From: Fischerella sp. JS2
Lineage (GTDB): Bacteria; Cyanobacteriota; Cyanobacteriia; Cyanobacteriales; Nostocaceae
Reading direction: 5' to 3'
Length of the DNA stretch: 64,000 nt
Assembly (NCBI RefSeq): GCF_032393985.1
Contig: NZ_CP135918.1
Span: forward strand, 4,154,001 to 4,218,000
The first letter of the stretch is position 1. The number at the start of each line of letters is the position of its first letter. The notes below the pieces were generated by a model that was not told where the DNA came from, did not search any database, and saw only the letters and a list, made by a program, of their open reading frames with translations. Below are positions 36,235 to 46,468 of this stretch, piece by piece. The translations under genes were made by a program, and so were the position numbers.

Positions 36235-36909
36235 TTATGATCTAACTTTTCTCGCTTGCACTAAGTAGCCACAACGATGCTCACCATTAATAATCCAGTG
36301 AGTACGTTCTACTGTACAATCTGGTAAAACAGCAGCAAACATTTCTAACTCATGCCCACAAATACTAGGAAAAGACTCTGCAAGATTAGAAATGGCACAG
36401 TTATGCTCCATTAAAATAAAGCGATCGCCACTACCTGACTCATGGGAGTCTATAGGGTGATACTCTGCCATGTAACCCTCTGCTTTCCTAAGTTCTACCA
36501 AAGTTTCTACTCTCTGGTGTAAAGAGCCATTACCCAGGTGTTCGCGATATTCTTGGGCTTTACGTTCCCACTGTTTTCTTAAAATACTGCTGACTTGGTC
36601 GTGTCCAACTGTTTGGGCTACTGTGTCTAGTAAGGAAACGGCAAACTCTCCATAACTATCAGCCGCTTCTCTTCGTAAGCGATCGCGTCCTTTACTACTT
36701 AACTTATAAACGTGCTGCGGCCGCCCCATCCCAGCCTGCACCGATGAATACACAATTAAATCTTCCGCCTCTAAATCCTTGAGATGGCGACGAATTGCTT
36801 GCGGGCTAATATCTAAAGCTGCGGCCAGTTCAACCGCCGTAGCTTGAGCGTGCTTAACGAGATATTCTAGGATATCTTGCTTGGTTGAGGACTGCTGGGT
36901 AGTCACCAT
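36235..36909 (-). CDS. sufR: SufR, Fe-S-sensing repressor of the suf operon
   Basis: 224-residue DNA-binding protein that represses sufBCDS and itself when it carries a 4Fe-4S cluster. The N-terminal winged helix (residues 10-75) has VELAAALDISPQAIRRHLKD and GMGRPQHVYKL. The C-terminal cluster ligands are four Cys with spacing CX12CX13CX14C (NCAISN, ICGHEL, DCTVER, RCGYLV), the SufR signature. It is divergent from sufB; the 220-bp intergenic region holds two CAAC-N6-GTTG palindromes. Confidence 0.97.
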   Translation of the reverse strand: MVTTQQSSTKQDILEYLVKHAQATAVELAAALDISPQAIRRHLKDLEAEDLIVYSSVQAGMGRPQHVYKLSSKGRDRLRREAADSYGEFAVSLLDTVAQTVGHDQVSSILRKQWERKAQEYREHLGNGSLHQRVETLVELRKAEGYMAEYHPIDSHESGSGDRFILMEHNCAISNLAESFPSICGHELEMFAAVLPDCTVERTHWIINGEHRCGYLVQARKVRS

Positions 36910-36946
36910 CGTCGTCCCAAAAAATCATGATTAAATTTCACTTTGA

Positions 36947-36960
36947 CAACAATATTGTTG
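36947..36960. promoter_or_regulatory. SufR operator 1 (CAAC-N6-GTTG)
   Basis: CAACAATATTGTTG, a perfect 14-bp palindrome 38 bp upstream of the sufR ATG. CAAC-N6-GTTG is the SufR recognition motif characterised in Synechocystis. Confidence 0.82.
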
Positions 36961-36991
36961 TTAATCTAGCGTAAAATGAAGATGTGTTAAA

Positions 36992-37005
36992 CAACATAGC
37001 TGTTG
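36992..37005. promoter_or_regulatory. SufR operator 2 (CAAC-N6-GTTG)
   Basis: CAACATAGCTGTTG within ACAACATAGCTGTTGT, a perfect palindrome whose centre is 45 bp from operator 1 and about 130 bp before the sufB ATG. Two sites in the divergent region fit dual control of sufR and sufBCDS. Confidence 0.82.
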
Positions 37006-37129
37006 TTTTAGTAGTTATCCCTATTGTAACAGTCGTGTGACTATTCGGTAACACGAATTGGGAATTGGTGACAAATCCCTCTCCCATCCTTAAAGAGTAT
37101 AGAGTTGCGAACACAAGAGAAAATTACTG

Positions 37130-38566
37130 ATGAGTGCCACTGTTAAAACCTTAGTAAATCAGCCTTACAAGTACGGCTTCGTTACCAACATTGAGGCAGA
37201 CACAATTCCTCGGGGACTAAACGAGGATATCATCCGCATGATCTCTGCCAAGAAAAACGAGCCAGAATTTATGCTGGAGTTTCGCCTCAGAGCTTATCGC
37301 CAGTGGCAAAAAATGACAGAACCAACTTGGCCTAGCATTAAGTATCCACCAATCGACTATCAAAATATAATTTACTATTCAGCTCCCAAGCAACAAGCAA
37401 AAAAGAAAAGCTTGGAAGAAGTAGATCCTACCCTTCTAGAAACCTTTGAAAAGTTGGGCATTCCTCTGTCAGAACAAAAGCGATTGGCGAACGTTGCCGT
37501 AGACGCAATTTTTGATAGCGTTTCCGTCGCCACCACCTTCAAAGAAAAACTGGCGAAAGAAGGAGTTATCTTTTGCTCTATTTCCGAAGCATTGCAGGAA
37601 CACCCAGAATTAGTGCAAAAGTACCTGGGTAGCGTTGTTCCCATTGCTGATAATTATTTTGCCGCCCTCAATTCTGCGGTATTTAGCGATGGTTCCTTCG
37701 TCTACATTCCTAAAGGTGTAAAATGTCCAATGGAACTGTCTACCTACTTCCGCATCAACAACGGCGACACTGGACAATTTGAGCGGACGTTAATTGTTGC
37801 TGAAGATGACAGCTATGTTTCCTATCTTGAAGGCTGTACAGCACCAATGTACGACAGCAATCAGTTACATGCTGCGGTTGTCGAACTTGTTGCCCTTGAC
37901 AATGCCGAGATTAAATACTCTACAGTCCAAAACTGGTACGCTGGCGATGAAAAAGGCAGAGGCGGTATTTACAACTTCGTCACCAAGCGCGGTTTGTGTC
38001 AGGGTGTAAATTCCAAGATTTCTTGGACACAAGTAGAAACTGGTTCTGCCATTACCTGGAAATACCCTAGCTGCGTACTAGTGGGTGATAACTCTGTAGG
38101 TGAATTTTACTCGGTTGCGTTGACTAATAATATGCAGCAAGCCGATACTGGCACCAAAATGATTCATATTGGGAAAAATACCCGCAGCACAATAATTTCT
38201 AAAGGTATCTCTGCTGGTAATTCTAGTAACAGTTATCGGGGTTTAGTGAAAATTAACCCGAAGGCACAAGGAGCTAGAAACTACTCCCAGTGCGACTCTA
38301 TGTTAATTGGGGATAATGCCCACGCCAATACTTTCCCTTACATTCAAGTACAAAATAATACTGGTAAGGTAGAGCATGAAGCTTCTACTTCTAAGATTGG
38401 GGAAGACCAACTATTTTACTTTGCACAGCGAGGTATTTCCACTGAAGATGCGTTAAAGATGATGATTAGCGGCTTCTGTAAGGATGTGTTTAATAACCTG
38501 CCGATGGAATTTGCTGTGGAAGCTGATAAGCTATTGAGTCTGAAGTTGGAAGGTAGTGTTGGGTAA
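37130..38566 (+). CDS. sufB: Fe-S cluster assembly protein SufB
   Basis: 478 residues, full length. SufB is the scaffold of the SufBC2D complex, on which Fe-S clusters are built from SufS-derived sulfur. Recognisable segments: [100 protein letters not shown], and [20 protein letters not shown] near the C-terminus with the conserved Glu/His used in cluster assembly. First gene of sufBCDS, transcribed away from sufR. Confidence 0.98.
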   Translation: MSATVKTLVNQPYKYGFVTNIEADTIPRGLNEDIIRMISAKKNEPEFMLEFRLRAYRQWQKMTEPTWPSIKYPPIDYQNIIYYSAPKQQAKKKSLEEVDPTLLETFEKLGIPLSEQKRLANVAVDAIFDSVSVATTFKEKLAKEGVIFCSISEALQEHPELVQKYLGSVVPIADNYFAALNSAVFSDGSFVYIPKGVKCPMELSTYFRINNGDTGQFERTLIVAEDDSYVSYLEGCTAPMYDSNQLHAAVVELVALDNAEIKYSTVQNWYAGDEKGRGGIYNFVTKRGLCQGVNSKISWTQVETGSAITWKYPSCVLVGDNSVGEFYSVALTNNMQQADTGTKMIHIGKNTRSTIISKGISAGNSSNSYRGLVKINPKAQGARNYSQCDSMLIGDNAHANTFPYIQVQNNTGKVEHEASTSKIGEDQLFYFAQRGISTEDALKMMISGFCKDVFNNLPMEFAVEADKLLSLKLEGSVG

Positions 38567-38576
38567 ATCGAACACA

Positions 38577-38616
38577 GATAAACACAGATGCACACAGATA
38601 AATATCTGTGTTTATC
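38577..38616. promoter_or_regulatory. Long hairpin between sufB and sufC
   Basis: 13-bp perfect arms GATAAACACAGAT (38577-38589) and ATCTGTGTTTATC (38604-38616), with ACACAGAT repeats in the loop. No T-run follows, so it could be a processing or attenuation structure within the operon mRNA. Confidence 0.45.
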
Positions 38617-38682
38617 GCCTTGCATCTGTGGTCGAAATAAAAAAACTACAGAGAGCGCAGAGAATATATAAAAAGAGAGAAC

Positions 38683-39471
38683 ATGATTATTGAAAATAGC
38701 GAAGTTGTACTCTTAGTAAGAGACTTGACGGCTGAGGTTGATGGGACATCAATTCTCAAAGGTGTAAATCTGGAAGTACGTTCTGGCGAGATTCATGCGA
38801 TTATGGGACCGAATGGTTCTGGTAAAAGTACCTTTTCTAAGGTGTTGGCTGGACATCCGGCGTATGAAGTGACTGGCGGTGAGGTGATTTTCCAGGGACA
38901 GAATTTGCTGGAAATGGAACCGGAAGAACGTGCTAGGAGTGGGATATTTTTGGCGTTTCAGTATCCTTTAGAGATTCCAGGTGTCAGCAATTTAGATTTC
39001 TTGCGCGTGGCGTATAATTCTAAGCGGAAGGCGCAGGGTTTGGAAGAAATTGATGCTTTTGATTTTGACGACTTGGTAGAGGAAAAACTGGAAGTTGTGA
39101 AAATGGACTCGGCTTTTCTCAACCGGAGTGTGAATGAAGGTTTCTCTGGTGGTGAAAAAAAGCGCAATGAGATTTTGCAAATGGCGTTACTAGAACCTAA
39201 ACTGGCAATTCTGGATGAAACAGATTCAGGTTTGGATATTGACGCCCTCAAAATTGTGGCAAATGGGGTGAATCAATTGACTAGTCCTGAGAATGCCACA
39301 ATTATGATTACTCACTATCAGCGACTGCTTAATTATATTGTGCCGGACTATGTTCATGTGATGGCACAAGGACGAATTATTAAGTCTGGTGGTAAGGAGT
39401 TAGCGTTAGAGTTAGAATCTCGTGGTTATGACTGGTTGTTAGATGAATTTGCGGCTGAGGTGGGTGTGTAA
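38683..39471 (+). CDS. sufC: SufC, ATPase of the SufBCD complex
   Basis: 262-residue ABC-type ATPase without membrane partner; it drives conformational change in SufB-SufD. Walker [18 protein letters not shown]-loop [17 protein letters not shown], signature [14 protein letters not shown] (typical SufC variant), Walker [17 protein letters not shown], and His switch in ITHYQRLL. Residues [12 protein letters not shown] are SufC-specific. Its stop overlaps the sufD start codon (ATGA-type junction at 39471), so translation is coupled. Confidence 0.98.
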   Translation: MIIENSEVVLLVRDLTAEVDGTSILKGVNLEVRSGEIHAIMGPNGSGKSTFSKVLAGHPAYEVTGGEVIFQGQNLLEMEPEERARSGIFLAFQYPLEIPGVSNLDFLRVAYNSKRKAQGLEEIDAFDFDDLVEEKLEVVKMDSAFLNRSVNEGFSGGEKKRNEILQMALLEPKLAILDETDSGLDIDALKIVANGVNQLTSPENATIMITHYQRLLNYIVPDYVHVMAQGRIIKSGGKELALELESRGYDWLLDEFAAEVGV

Positions 39472-40847
39472 TGACTATGCAAGTTTCTCCTAGTCCAATT
39501 CCTAACTCAAGTGCAGCTAGTTTGACTGGAACTTTGCTAGATAGAGATGCTTATTTAACTGAGTTATTAAATCGGGTGACTGTATCAAAGTCAGAGGGTT
39601 GGTTGCAAGAGGTACGCGATCGCGCGGCGAACTGGGTGCGTCATTCGACTCTTCCTACCACCCGCGATGAAGAATGGCGGTTTACTGATTTGTCTGCTTT
39701 ACGGCAGGTGAAGTTTAGTTTTCAACCGAGACAAATATCAGATGCAAAAGGTACACCTTTATCTCTGCCAGAAGCAATAACAAGTCGTTTAGTATTTGTC
39801 AATGGCAATTTTGCACCTGCTTTGTCCGCGATCGCAAACTTGCCACCAGGGGTTAAGGTTAGTAATTTAGATAATTTACCTGCGGAATATCAGAAACTGT
39901 TGCAGCAATATTTAGCACAATCTGAGGGTGCGCTGGAAGTGTTAACCGCCCTCAATACTGCTGGAATGACTGATGCAGCAGTAGTTTGGATTGACAAAAA
40001 TGTGATGGTGGAAACGCCTATTCATCTACAGTTTATAACTGTAGCTGAGCCTTCCATTATGTCTCTACCACGTTGTTTAGTAGTGGCAGAAACTGGTAGC
40101 AGCATCACTTTAATTGAAGAGTACACAACTCGCACAGGTGAAGTAGGTGTATTACCTGAGAATACTACTCCAGAATTTGTTGGCTTTACTAATGCGGTAA
40201 CAGAAATTTGGATTGGAGAAAATGCTCAGGTAAATCATACCCGAATTCAATGCGAATATGTAGCAGATTTCCACATTGGCAAAACTGCCGTTACGCAAGC
40301 ACGTTACAGTCGCTATACCTGTAATGCGATAACTTTAGGTGCTAAAATTTCGCGCCACAATTTAGAGATTTTGCAAACTGGTGAGCAAACGGAAACCACT
40401 TTGAATGGATTGACGGTGATCGGTGGTAATCAGTTAGCAGATACTCACAGTGCCATCGCTCTCAATTATCCTTATGGTACAAGTCGGCAATTGCACAAAA
40501 CTATCGTAGGCGATCGCGCTCATGCAGTGTTCAATGGCAAAGTTTTTGTTCCTAAACTAGCGCAGCTGACAGACGCAGCACAATTGAATCGCAATTTGCT
40601 GCTATCATCTAAAGCCAGAGTTGATACCAAACCCCAATTAGAAATTACCGCAGATAACGTTAAATGCGCTCATGGTGCGACTGTTAGTCAGTTGGAAGAC
40701 GATGAAATCTTCTACCTGCAAAGTCGGGGTATTGATGAAGAAAGTGCGCGCAGTTTATTAGTTCATGCCTTCGCTGCGGAAATTATTCACCAAGTACCAG
40801 TTCCTTCGCTGTGTGAAAAACTCACGCAAACCGTCAACCGATTTTAG
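39471..40847 (+). CDS. sufD: Fe-S cluster assembly protein SufD
   Basis: 458 residues. SufD is the SufB paralogue that completes the SufBC2D scaffold and is needed for iron entry. The beta-helix core is visible around residues 180-400: PRCLVVAETGSSITLIEEYT, ISRHNLEILQTGEQTETTLN, and HKTIVGDRAHAVFNGKVFVP. The C-terminal block KARVDTKPQLEITADNVKCA, HGATVSQLEDDEIFYLQSRG carries the conserved Cys/His pair. It begins at the overlap with sufC; ATG 39471 or ATG 39477 are both possible. Confidence 0.97.
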   Translation: MTMQVSPSPIPNSSAASLTGTLLDRDAYLTELLNRVTVSKSEGWLQEVRDRAANWVRHSTLPTTRDEEWRFTDLSALRQVKFSFQPRQISDAKGTPLSLPEAITSRLVFVNGNFAPALSAIANLPPGVKVSNLDNLPAEYQKLLQQYLAQSEGALEVLTALNTAGMTDAAVVWIDKNVMVETPIHLQFITVAEPSIMSLPRCLVVAETGSSITLIEEYTTRTGEVGVLPENTTPEFVGFTNAVTEIWIGENAQVNHTRIQCEYVADFHIGKTAVTQARYSRYTCNAITLGAKISRHNLEILQTGEQTETTLNGLTVIGGNQLADTHSAIALNYPYGTSRQLHKTIVGDRAHAVFNGKVFVPKLAQLTDAAQLNRNLLLSSKARVDTKPQLEITADNVKCAHGATVSQLEDDEIFYLQSRGIDEESARSLLVHAFAAEIIHQVPVPSLCEKLTQTVNRF

Positions 40848-40985
40848 ATTTTGGATTTTAGATTGTGTAGCGTTTGTTATTTGTTAAATGTTATCTGAAA
40901 CAATCATCCATTAACAACCAACCCATTCCCATTACCCAATCCCAAATCCAAAATCATAAATCCCAAATCCAAAATCCAAAATTCT

Positions 40986-42254
40986 ATGACTTTTACCCAA
41001 GAAAGAACCCTTGCTGATAAAGTCCGTCTTGACTTCCCAATTTTACACCAGGAAGTCAACGGCAAACCTTTAGTATACTTTGACAATGCTGCGACATCCC
41101 AAAAACCTCTGTTCGTACTCGATACTCTGCGAGACTACTACGAGCAGTACAATGCTAATGTCCATCGTGGCGTCCATACCCTCAGTGCTAAAGCTACCGA
41201 GGCTTATGAAGCAGCGAGAGATAAAGTTGCTGCCTTCGTTAATGCTGCATCACGTCAGGAAATTGTTTTTACCCGCAATGCAACTGAAGCGATCAACTTG
41301 GTTGCTTACAGTTGGGGAATGAACAATTTGCATCCAGGAGACGAGATTATTCTATCGGTGATGGAACACCACAGCAATATCGTTCCTTGGCAGTTTGTCG
41401 CCGCTAAAACGGGTGCAGTACTGAAGTTTGTGGAATTGACACCGGAAGAAACTTTGGATTTGGAACATTTCCAAAAGCTGCTTTCGGATAAAACAAAATT
41501 GGTGTCGGTGGTACACGTATCTAATACTTTGGGTTGCATTAATCCAGTGACAGAAATTTGCACTCTGGCACATAAATATGGAGCCAAAGTATTAATTGAT
41601 GCTTGCCAAAGTGTGCCCCACATGCCTGTTGATGTGCAGCAAATTGGCTGTGACTGGCTAGTGGCTTCGGGGCATAAAATGTTAGCTCCTACAGGTATTG
41701 GCATTTTGTATGGTAAGTTGGAACTACTGCAAGCTATGCCGCCATTTTTTGGTGGTGGTGAAATGATTGCGGAGGTGTTTTTAGACCATTCCACCTACGC
41801 AGATTTACCACATAAATTTGAAGCTGGTACACCTGCCATTGGAGAAGCGATCGCCCTTGGTGCGGCAGTAGATTATCTTACTAAAATTGGCATGAACAAA
41901 ATCCATGCTTACGAAGCAGAATTGACTGCTTACCTATTCCAGCAATTAGAAAAAATTCCCCAAATTAGAATATACGGCCCCAAACCAAATGCTCAAGGTG
42001 AAGGTAGAGCTGCTTTAGCTGCATTCACCGCCGCCGAAGTTCATGCTAATGACTTATCAACATTACTAGATACAGAAGGTATTGCCATCCGTTCTGGACA
42101 CCACTGTACCCAACCATTACACCGCTATCTCAAAATTCCTGCCACCGCACGCGCCAGTCTCTCTTTCTACAATACTTGTGAAGAAATTGATGTCTTCATC
42201 AAAGCCTTAAAAGAAACAATTGACTTTTTTAGTGGATTGTTCGGTGAGGAATAA
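40986..42254 (+). CDS. sufS: SufS cysteine desulfurase
   Basis: 422-residue class-V PLP enzyme that removes sulfur from cysteine as a persulfide. The PLP lysine is in [18 protein letters not shown], the active-site Cys in [11 protein letters not shown], and the cofactor Asp/His in [15 protein letters not shown] and [32 protein letters not shown] at the N-terminus is typical of SufS (group II) rather than IscS. It is separated from sufD by 138 bp of heptamer-type repeats, and ends the suf cluster before a strong terminator hairpin. Confidence 0.97.
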   Translation: MTFTQERTLADKVRLDFPILHQEVNGKPLVYFDNAATSQKPLFVLDTLRDYYEQYNANVHRGVHTLSAKATEAYEAARDKVAAFVNAASRQEIVFTRNATEAINLVAYSWGMNNLHPGDEIILSVMEHHSNIVPWQFVAAKTGAVLKFVELTPEETLDLEHFQKLLSDKTKLVSVVHVSNTLGCINPVTEICTLAHKYGAKVLIDACQSVPHMPVDVQQIGCDWLVASGHKMLAPTGIGILYGKLELLQAMPPFFGGGEMIAEVFLDHSTYADLPHKFEAGTPAIGEAIALGAAVDYLTKIGMNKIHAYEAELTAYLFQQLEKIPQIRIYGPKPNAQGEGRAALAAFTAAEVHANDLSTLLDTEGIAIRSGHHCTQPLHRYLKIPATARASLSFYNTCEEIDVFIKALKETIDFFSGLFGEE

Positions 42255-42283
42255 GGAGCAATACACCTCCTCAAGCTATAATT

Positions 42284-42303
42284 AAGTCCGCGTAGGCGGA
42301 CTT
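42284..42303 (+). terminator. Intrinsic terminator of the suf operon
   Basis: Perfect stem AAGTCCGC / GCGGACTT with loop GTAG, followed by TGTTTATT, 30 bp after the sufS stop. Confidence 0.8.
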
Positions 42304-42346
42304 TGTTTATTAGCTGCGATTTATTATTGCTTAGTATTTGGGTAAT

Positions 42347-42982
42347 ATGTCTGTCACCACATCAACACTCGCTGAACAAAGAACAGTCCTGCATAACATT
42401 AGTTGGGAAACCTTTGAAACCTTACTGAAAGAAACAGGAGAAGATAGAGGTTCCCGCTTTGCTTATGAGGACGGAACTTTAGAAATAATGACCCCACTTT
42501 TTGAACATGAAAATCCTAAAATTCAGTTTGACCGTTTTATATTAGTCTTAGCTGAAGAATTAGGAATTGAAATTAAAAGCGCTGGTTCTACAACTTTAAA
42601 AAAACGTATTACAAATCGAGGCATAGAACCTGATAATTGTTTTTATATACAAACTGAGTCAAAAGTTAGAGCTAGGGAAACAATAAATTTAGAAACCGAT
42701 CCTCCACCTGATCTAGCAATTGAAATTGATATTACAAATAGTTCAGTTAATAAATTTAGGATCTATTCAGCACTCGGTGTCCCAGAACTGTGGCGATATG
42801 ATGGAGAAATTCTGAAATTTTATCAGTTGGTAGAGGGACAATATACAGAGCGCAAATTTAGCGTTGCCTTTTCTATAATTTCGGTAAGTGATATTCATAG
42901 ATTTATTGAACAAAGTAAAACAATCGGAGAAATTGCTTTGCTTAAATCTTTTCGCGCTTGGGTGAGAAAGAAAATAAAATAG
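42347..42982 (+). CDS. Uma2-family (DUF820) PD-(D/E)XK nuclease-like protein
   Basis: 211 residues from the ATG at 42347. Uma2 proteins are very numerous in filamentous cyanobacteria. The core holds ISWETFETLLKETGEDRGSR, LEIMTPLFEHENPKIQFDR, GIEPDNCFYIQTESKVR (Asp of the nuclease core) and PPPDLAIEIDITNSSVNKFR (the ExD/E motif), then YSALGVPELWRYDGEILKFY. The restriction-endonuclease-like residues are intact. The cellular role of these proteins is unsettled; association with mobile elements has been suggested. Single gene. Confidence 0.88.
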   Translation: MSVTTSTLAEQRTVLHNISWETFETLLKETGEDRGSRFAYEDGTLEIMTPLFEHENPKIQFDRFILVLAEELGIEIKSAGSTTLKKRITNRGIEPDNCFYIQTESKVRARETINLETDPPPDLAIEIDITNSSVNKFRIYSALGVPELWRYDGEILKFYQLVEGQYTERKFSVAFSIISVSDIHRFIEQSKTIGEIALLKSFRAWVRKKIK

Positions 42983-43081
42983 TTGGATAGTGAAGAAATC
43001 TTGGAATTCACTCTCTTATTTTAATTCCACCAGGAAAAAGTATACTCTAACTTATCGTAATATTTAAGTGAGGTAAGAAAA

Positions 43082-43366
43082 ACGAACAGTGTTTTTGAAG
43101 AACTAGCTAATAAAGATGGGAAATATATTGTAATACCAATTCTCTAAAATCCGGCAACAGAATAATTTGGCAAATTAGTATTAGTTGATTTATCAAAACC
43201 TGATGAAATTGAAAAATTAGTTGTTGGTGGACAACAAGGAAATTATCCAGCAAAAATGTGTGTTGATTTACTGCATAGTCTGCTAGCTGCTAGAACTTTT
43301 ACAGAATTAGGAAAACTTGACCAATTACTCACCTGGGAAAAAGATAAATCTTTAGCAGTAGTGTAA
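43082..43366 (+). pseudogene. Small gene remnant with two in-frame stops
   Basis: One frame reads SVFEELANKDGKYIVIPIL, TAA, NPATE, TAA, FGKLVLVDLSKPDEIEKLVV and on to WEKDKSLAVV and a natural stop. The coding character continues smoothly on both sides of the two stops, which lie 18 bp apart, and no ATG is available upstream. I read it as a decayed gene for a small protein of unknown family, directly downstream of the Uma2 gene. Confidence 0.45.
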
Positions 43367-43600
43367 TATATAAACCTTTGTGTCTTTGTGGTTTAAAAAA
43401 GTATGATTTTTCACCACCAAGCCACCACAAGGTAAAGAGCGATCGCAAATCTCCATTAGGTGCAGCACTCCAAATGGCTGATAAAAAAAGTAGTATTTAG
43501 TCGTGGAGACTGATGAGATGGTGATGGATGCTCCCATCCCCCCTACCTCCCCGGCTAGCACGAATTAATTGCAACTCAGTATGAGTCAAGAGGAGAATAA

Positions 43601-45181
43601 ATGACACCTAAGCGGTTGGGTTTATTTTTGTTAACATTATTAGCGATTTTTGTTGCAGGTTCGTCCCTACTCAACAGTTGGAAAGAACCACAATTCCAAA
43701 GTCGCCTCGAACTTTATCAGACAAATATTGTCCTAGAAGCTTCCCAGTGGCAAATCTCAGATGGCAAGGATAATGATTTTCAAGCAGCCAAAGAAGCAAT
43801 CATCGGTGAAAAACCTCTGGAAACCGCCACTAAGCAGTATCAAGAAACACGGAAATCGGCTGAAATTAATTTAGAAAAAGCTCAAAAGCAGCTGGCAGAC
43901 TTAAGTTCTGAACCTGTTACAACTCCCGCAACTCCTAAACCCCAACCAGAAATTCCTCCTGCAACTAATACTTCTCGTTCAGTACAGCAAAAACAATTAC
44001 AAAAAACAATTGATCAACTGCAAAAATCAATTGCTGAGATCGATTTGCGCTTGGGAATTTTACAAGCACAGCAAAAACAAACAGATACAGCCTTAAAAAC
44101 TTGGCAGCAATTGCAGCAAAATCCCCAAAGTAAACCTGAGTTGCGCGAAACTGCTACGGCGTTAAGTGGAATGTGGAGTAGTCCGCCTCGTTTGCTTCCC
44201 AATGCTCAACAATTAATTCAAGATAATTTAGATGGCTGGTTTCGTTATACTGCTTTAACTCAACTCTACCAACTCCAGCAACGTCAAGAATCTTTAGCAA
44301 ACCTTAAAACAGCAGAACAAGAAGCTGCGGAACAAGCATTTGTGAAATTGGCGATTATTGGTACTATTCCAGCGTTAGGGGCTTTTGTTGGTGTAGGACT
44401 GCTGATTTTTCTAGTTGGTCAACGTGTTATCAAGGGTAAAACTAGTTTATTGGGACAAAATGCTGATGCAGCTTGGTCAGTACCTTGGGATGGTGAAACG
44501 ATTTTGCAGGTATTTGTCGTAGGTTTTTTCTTTATGGGACAGGTGTTGATCCCCATTGTCTTATCCCTACTTCCTATCCCTCGTTCTGCCCAAAATCTAC
44601 GACTGCAAGCATTTTATGTATTCTTGAGTTACATATTAGTGGCATCAGGTGCAATCTCGGTACTGTATTTATCTATTAAACGTTTTTTACCGCTAGAGTC
44701 TGGCTGGTTTCGCTTCAGTTTACGGGGTAAGTGGTTTTTATGGGGATTTGGTGGTTATTGCGCGGCTTTACCTGTGGTAGTCGTGGTGTCTTTGATAAAT
44801 CAACAAATATGGCAAGGGCAAGGTGGTAGTAATCCTCTGTTGCAGTTAGCATTGGAAAGTCAAGATTCTCTAGCATTAGGTATATTTTTCGTCACTGCCG
44901 CGATCGCTGCTCCTTTGTTTGAAGAATTTCTATTTCGCGGTTTTCTGCTACCTTCTCTGACTCGTTATATGTCGGTCTGGTGGGCTATTATTGCTAGTAG
45001 CTTTTTGTTTGCGATCGCTCATCTGAGTTTATCGGAAGTTTTACCACTATTCGCCTTAGGAATTGTTTTAGGAGTAGTTTACACGCGATCGCGTAATCTC
45101 CTTGCTCCCATGCTCCTTCATAGCCTTTGGAACAGTGGCACTCTACTTAGCTTATTTATCCTCGGTAGTGGCAGTAATTAA
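43601..45181 (+). CDS. CPBP-family intramembrane glutamic endopeptidase with coiled-coil N-terminus
   Basis: 526 residues. A signal-anchor (residues 5-25) is followed by a long periplasmic or lumenal helical region (to about 245) rich in Gln/Lys and coiled-coil heptads, including a Thr/Pro linker TTPATPKPQPEIPPATNTS. The C-terminal half has about eight membrane segments and carries the CPBP/Abi motifs: EEFLFRGFLLP (EExxxR), FAIAHLSL (FxxxH) and LLHSLWN (HxxxN/B). The family includes CAAX proteases and bacteriocin-processing proteins; the cyanobacterial substrate is unknown. SD GAGGAG precedes the ATG. Confidence 0.88.
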   Translation: MTPKRLGLFLLTLLAIFVAGSSLLNSWKEPQFQSRLELYQTNIVLEASQWQISDGKDNDFQAAKEAIIGEKPLETATKQYQETRKSAEINLEKAQKQLADLSSEPVTTPATPKPQPEIPPATNTSRSVQQKQLQKTIDQLQKSIAEIDLRLGILQAQQKQTDTALKTWQQLQQNPQSKPELRETATALSGMWSSPPRLLPNAQQLIQDNLDGWFRYTALTQLYQLQQRQESLANLKTAEQEAAEQAFVKLAIIGTIPALGAFVGVGLLIFLVGQRVIKGKTSLLGQNADAAWSVPWDGETILQVFVVGFFFMGQVLIPIVLSLLPIPRSAQNLRLQAFYVFLSYILVASGAISVLYLSIKRFLPLESGWFRFSLRGKWFLWGFGGYCAALPVVVVVSLINQQIWQGQGGSNPLLQLALESQDSLALGIFFVTAAIAAPLFEEFLFRGFLLPSLTRYMSVWWAIIASSFLFAIAHLSLSEVLPLFALGIVLGVVYTRSRNLLAPMLLHSLWNSGTLLSLFILGSGSN

Positions 45182-46000
45182 AAGTATCGGGGATCGGGGA
45201 ATAGGGATCTGGAAAGTAGAAGACAAGGGGGAAACAGAAGAAAATAAACACCAATGCCCAATCCCTGATCCCTAATCCCCTTCGTCACAAAAATCTACCA
45301 ACAGTATGTTGATATTAAGCATAAAAAAATGCTAGCTTGAGAGAAAATACATAGCTAATAAAATACTCAAGCAATTTAGTTAAATAAATAACAAATTAGC
45401 CATTAATGGCTAAACATTGCTTATTGACAGTTTCTGTCTGGGAATATTAAATTTTAGATTTCTGTTTTCAATTTAATGATTACGGAAAATTTACACAATT
45501 TAGTTTATAGCTATTTGTTTAGCTAAACTTAGAAAACCACCTGTAAAAAGCCGCTGAAATACGGTGTCTACATTACTCTTACTCAGTATCATCAATTCTT
45601 TACCGTGACAATTAAAAATCCGGAAATGATACTACCTGATGTGTATAAAGTATTATGACCCAATATGTTAGCCGTTAATTCTGTAATACGGAGTTTTCTG
45701 GCTTCAAGTTCAAAATTATAAATATATAGCGGTTTTTTATTGTTATCCAAAATAGTTTTCTGAAGATATCTAGTTTTAGACAATTTCTGAACACTATATC
45801 TTCAAAAAATAGCGTTACTTGTGAGGTCAAGTAACGTCAGTTCTATATTTTTACTTTTTCCAGTATTTATACTGAATTAAAAGTAAAAATTTATTGATTT
45901 TGCAAAAAGATAGTGTAAATAAGATAGTCAGTAGATTTACTTTTTGCTAGAAATATAGAATTTCAATTTTATACATTACTGATAAAGGAGTAATACTCAT
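45182..46000. other. Long intergenic region, no convincing gene
   Basis: About 820 bp. It starts with low-complexity GGGGATC/CCCCAATCCC heptamers, then AT-rich DNA. A 63-codon minus-strand frame (45592-45783) begins with TTG and lacks a ribosome site. The last 40 bp carry AAAGGAG for the TM2 gene. Confidence 0.45.
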
Positions 46001-46276
46001 ATGGCAAACCTCAACCCTAGTCATGCTACTAAACAACTATTAGCTGGTTACAGTGGCATTATGCTAGGAGGTCTTGGAATTCATAAGTTTGTTCTGGGTT
46101 ATACCACAGAAGGATTTATCATGCTCCTGATTTCTTTAGTAGGAGGTTATTTCACCTACGGTTTAACCCTATTCATTATGCAGCTTGTGGGTTTAATAGA
46201 AGGAATGATCTACCTAAACAAATCCTACAACCAATTTGTTGATACCTACTTTGTTAACAAACAAGGCTGGTTTTAG
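46001..46276 (+). CDS. TM2-domain membrane protein
   Basis: 91 residues, ATG at 46001 with AAAGGAG upstream. The two-helix TM2 domain (PF05154) fills most of the protein: QLLAGYSGIMLGGLGIHKFV, LGYTTEGFIMLLISLVGG with the loop GYFTYG, and a second helix ending GLIEGMIYLNKS. TM2 proteins are small inner-membrane proteins of unknown role. The conserved G-x-H-x-F-Y/V-L-G is present. A dispersed hairpin lies 33 bp downstream. Confidence 0.86.
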   Translation: MANLNPSHATKQLLAGYSGIMLGGLGIHKFVLGYTTEGFIMLLISLVGGYFTYGLTLFIMQLVGLIEGMIYLNKSYNQFVDTYFVNKQGWF

Positions 46277-46308
46277 TTAGTTGTTGGTTGTTGATGGTTA
46301 GTAGTTAG

Positions 46309-46330
46309 AGACGCGAGGAACATCGCGTCT
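46309..46330. repeat. Dispersed hairpin AGACGCGA-N6-TCGCGTCT, copy 2
   Basis: Identical stem and loop to 24330-24351, again flanked by GTTAGT-like heptamers and downstream of a gene. Confidence 0.75.
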
Positions 46331-46468
46331 GTACATAGTGGTTAGTGTTTTACTACTCCCCACACTCCACCCTTACCTTAAGCCGCTACGCGTCTACACA
46401 CCCCTCACACTCTTCACACCCCCCATCTCCCCACCCCCTCTGCTTTCTCCCTTCTACCAATATGTAAT

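Noticed and set aside
45592-45783. A 63-codon minus-strand frame in the 45-46 kb gap.
   Set aside because: TTG start and no ribosome site. The composition is not clearly coding; it might be a scrap of an old gene, but evidence is too thin.
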